Assembly: GCA_964596405.1 (NCBI GenBank)
Contig: CAZQSS010000004.1
Coordinates: forward strand, 1-49,316
DNA from: CAZQSS01 sp964596405
GTDB lineage: Bacteria; Patescibacteriota; Patescibacteriia; Magasanikbacterales; UBA10003
Direction: 5' to 3'
Length of the DNA stretch: 49,316 nucleotides
Made by a program: the position numbers and the translations under genes. This document shows, piece by piece, positions 48,272 to 49,316 of the stretch. Below the pieces are notes generated by a model. The model saw nothing but the letters and a program-made list of their open reading frames with translations. It searched no databases and was not told the origin of the DNA. Every line of letters starts with the position of its first letter. Position 1 is the stretch's first letter.

Positions 48272-48373
48272 TTAAGGTTTCCGATTCCCGCGCGGACCGA
48301 GCATTGCCGTCCTTCGCCAGCGGTGGAGCATCCAGAGGATAATCAGCAGGGCCAGGTTCTTGAGCACGATCAT
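48272..48373 (-). CDS. 33-residue membrane peptide
   Basis: ATG 48373 follows AAAAAGGAGACACTGA. It encodes MIVLKNLALLIILWMLHRWRR...GNRKP, one short membrane helix and a very basic tail. It lies between the leader module and the lipoprotein gene and is probably translated with it. It is too short for common gene finders. Confidence 0.6.
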   Translation of the reverse strand: MIVLKNLALLIILWMLHRWRRTAMLGPRGNRKP

Positions 48374-48420
48374 TCAGTGTCTCCTTTTTGTTTGGATTGT
48401 TAACGAACTTTCTTTCTGCT

Positions 48421-48500
48421 ACCATGCTACATAGCATGGTAGCAGAGACTTACATCAAGAACGACTAAATATTTAATCATCCTTGATGTAAGGACGAGAG
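48421..48500 (-). repeat. two-hairpin leader module, copy 1
   Basis: On the minus strand TTACATCAAG/CTTGATGTAA closes a 42-base loop. The palindrome CTGCTACCATGCTA/TAGCATGGTAGCAG and AAGTTCGTTAACAA follow. The same order is found at 49217-49310. Confidence 0.78.
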
Positions 48501-48515
48501 TTGTCTCGTCCTTTG
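48495..48515 (-). terminator. GC hairpin after the 48535 gene
   Basis: GGACGAGA/TCTCGTCC with a four-base loop and a weak T-tract on the minus strand, between the membrane protein and the leader module. Confidence 0.55.
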
Positions 48516-48534
48516 TTGAAAAATCGGGAGAAGT

Positions 48535-49188
48535 TTACTGGGAAAAGATCCAGGCCGCCGTCACTGCGATCCAGCTTATTTCGTTTGCCGCTTCGCTGGC
48601 GCCGAGCCAAACTCGATTGCGGTCCCACCCGGCTTCGCGAATTGTCAACCAGATTTGGCCGATACGAGTCAGAACGGTAATGTGGCCGGCGATGAGGGCG
48701 GCAGCGGGAACGCCGGCTCCGCCTTTTTGCGCGATTTCGAAAGTCATGACGAATTGCGGCATGGCCTTGAAGATCATCGCCAGCAGACTCTTGGACATTG
48801 GATCTTTTAACTCAACTCCTTGAATCTTAGTGACCGTAAAGACCACGACTGCGCCGCCGATTGCCAACAAGCTGGTTCGGGTGTCGTTAGGGCTCCACTG
48901 GTAGTGGCCGTTGAGGAAGATGGCCAGGATGTTTGAACCGATGAGCACGAGCCACATGATGTACGTCCACATGGTTTGTTTGGTGATCCGGCTTGGCTGG
49001 GCTCGATGCGATCCGATGGCCAGCATGAGGTTCAGACAAAGAAATCCCTCCATGATTAAGAACATGCTCAAGAGCTGACCTTGGGTCGTTTCGAGTAGGC
49101 GGAAGAACTGGCTGCCGCTCAAGACGAGGGCGCCGATTATTTGCACACCGAACAAGACATCCGCAATCAGCTTTTTGTTCCAAGACAT
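48535..49188 (-). CDS. multi-pass membrane protein, unknown
   Basis: With the start at 49188 (GGGAGGCAAAA before ATG) the protein has 217 residues and about six to seven hydrophobic helices (MSWNKKLIADVLFGVQIIGALVL..., WTYIMWLVLIGSNILAIFL, SLLAIGGAVVVFTV, and a C-terminal EISWIAVTAAWIF). Repeated small helices recall PQ-loop/SWEET-type proteins, but the PQ motif is not clear. Function is unknown. It shares its leader type with the following genes. Confidence 0.72.
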   Translation of the reverse strand: MSWNKKLIADVLFGVQIIGALVLSGSQFFRLLETTQGQLLSMFLIMEGFLCLNLMLAIGSHRAQPSRITKQTMWTYIMWLVLIGSNILAIFLNGHYQWSPNDTRTSLLAIGGAVVVFTVTKIQGVELKDPMSKSLLAMIFKAMPQFVMTFEIAQKGGAGVPAAALIAGHITVLTRIGQIWLTIREAGWDRNRVWLGASEAANEISWIAVTAAWIFSQ

Positions 49189-49216
49189 TTTTGCCTCCCG
49201 GTTTTTTGTTTTTTGA

Positions 49217-49310
49217 AAGAACTTTCTTTTCACTCTCATGCTATGTAGCATGAGAGTGGGGTTACATCAAGAACGACTAAGTATTTAATCATCCTTGATG
49301 TAAGGACGAG
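49217..49310 (-). repeat. two-hairpin leader module, copy 2
   Basis: TTACATCAAG/CTTGATGTAA, then the palindrome CACTCTCATGCTA/TAGCATGAGAGTG, then AAGTTCTTTCAAA on the minus strand. The palindromes of the two copies differ in sequence but are both fully paired. Confidence 0.78.
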
Positions 49311-49316
49311 AGTTTG

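Overview
The window looks like a chromosomal piece of a Patescibacteria (Candidate Phyla Radiation) genome, probably a Parcubacteria-type lineage. The basis is indirect: a 23S rRNA gene with three group I introns and no linked 16S, a membrane pyrophosphatase together with a pyrophosphate-type phosphofructokinase, tightly packed housekeeping genes, and many small lineage-specific secreted or membrane proteins. TGA serves as a normal stop, for example at 35325 and 36336, so this is genetic code 11. Promoters are sigma-A type, almost all with a 17-base spacer. Terminators are strong hairpins that share a GACGT-like inner core. The sequence carries a 100-N scaffold gap at 2262-2361.

Layout. 74-7188 (mostly minus): rpsT, three small signal-peptide proteins predicted to be beta-rich, the gap inside a tandem repeat, a TrmB-like regulator, two paralogous zinc-ribbon modules (one fused to a NUDIX hydrolase), four hypothetical proteins and rmuC. 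7190-8280: two near-perfect parS sites flank a tRNA cluster, degenerate tRNA pieces and DnaA-box-like sequences, a candidate origin region. 8282-8947: a histidine phosphatase. 9041-13485: a minus-strand array of small, mostly membrane proteins separated by repeated hairpin-leader modules. 13613-29419: conserved genes (hppA, LysM/M23 peptidase, yifB, lspA, a DksA-like protein, a Clp-like AAA+ ATPase, subtilase, APC-USP permease, rnc, nusB, rpmF, M16 peptidase) and two tRNAs. 29570-33412: a small membrane protein, rpsO, a NYN-domain protein and pnp. 33427-34420: repeats, DnaA boxes and a structured RNA. 34483-40610: an accessory island with a BRO-N protein, a DpnA-like methyltransferase, an unknown protein, a PD-(D/E)XK nuclease, an AIPR protein with a structured leader, and a Panacea-type antitoxin with a RelE/ParE-like toxin. 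41337-46577: 23S and 5S rRNA. 46647-49188: phosphofructokinase, a lipoprotein, a 33-residue peptide and a membrane protein.

The most unusual signal is a dispersed composite element. A 58-72 base palindrome (H1) abuts a Rho-independent terminator T-run and is followed by a 109-115 base element (H2). In H2 the closing stem differs in sequence from copy to copy yet stays paired, usually with one extra pyrimidine at the same place on the 3' arm, and it encloses a conserved GCC-loop-GGC core. Four full and two partial copies are visible. A second unusual system is the repeated leader (GC hairpin, imperfect palindrome, boxA-like GTTCTTT-AAC motif, strong Shine-Dalgarno) in front of successive small membrane-protein genes.
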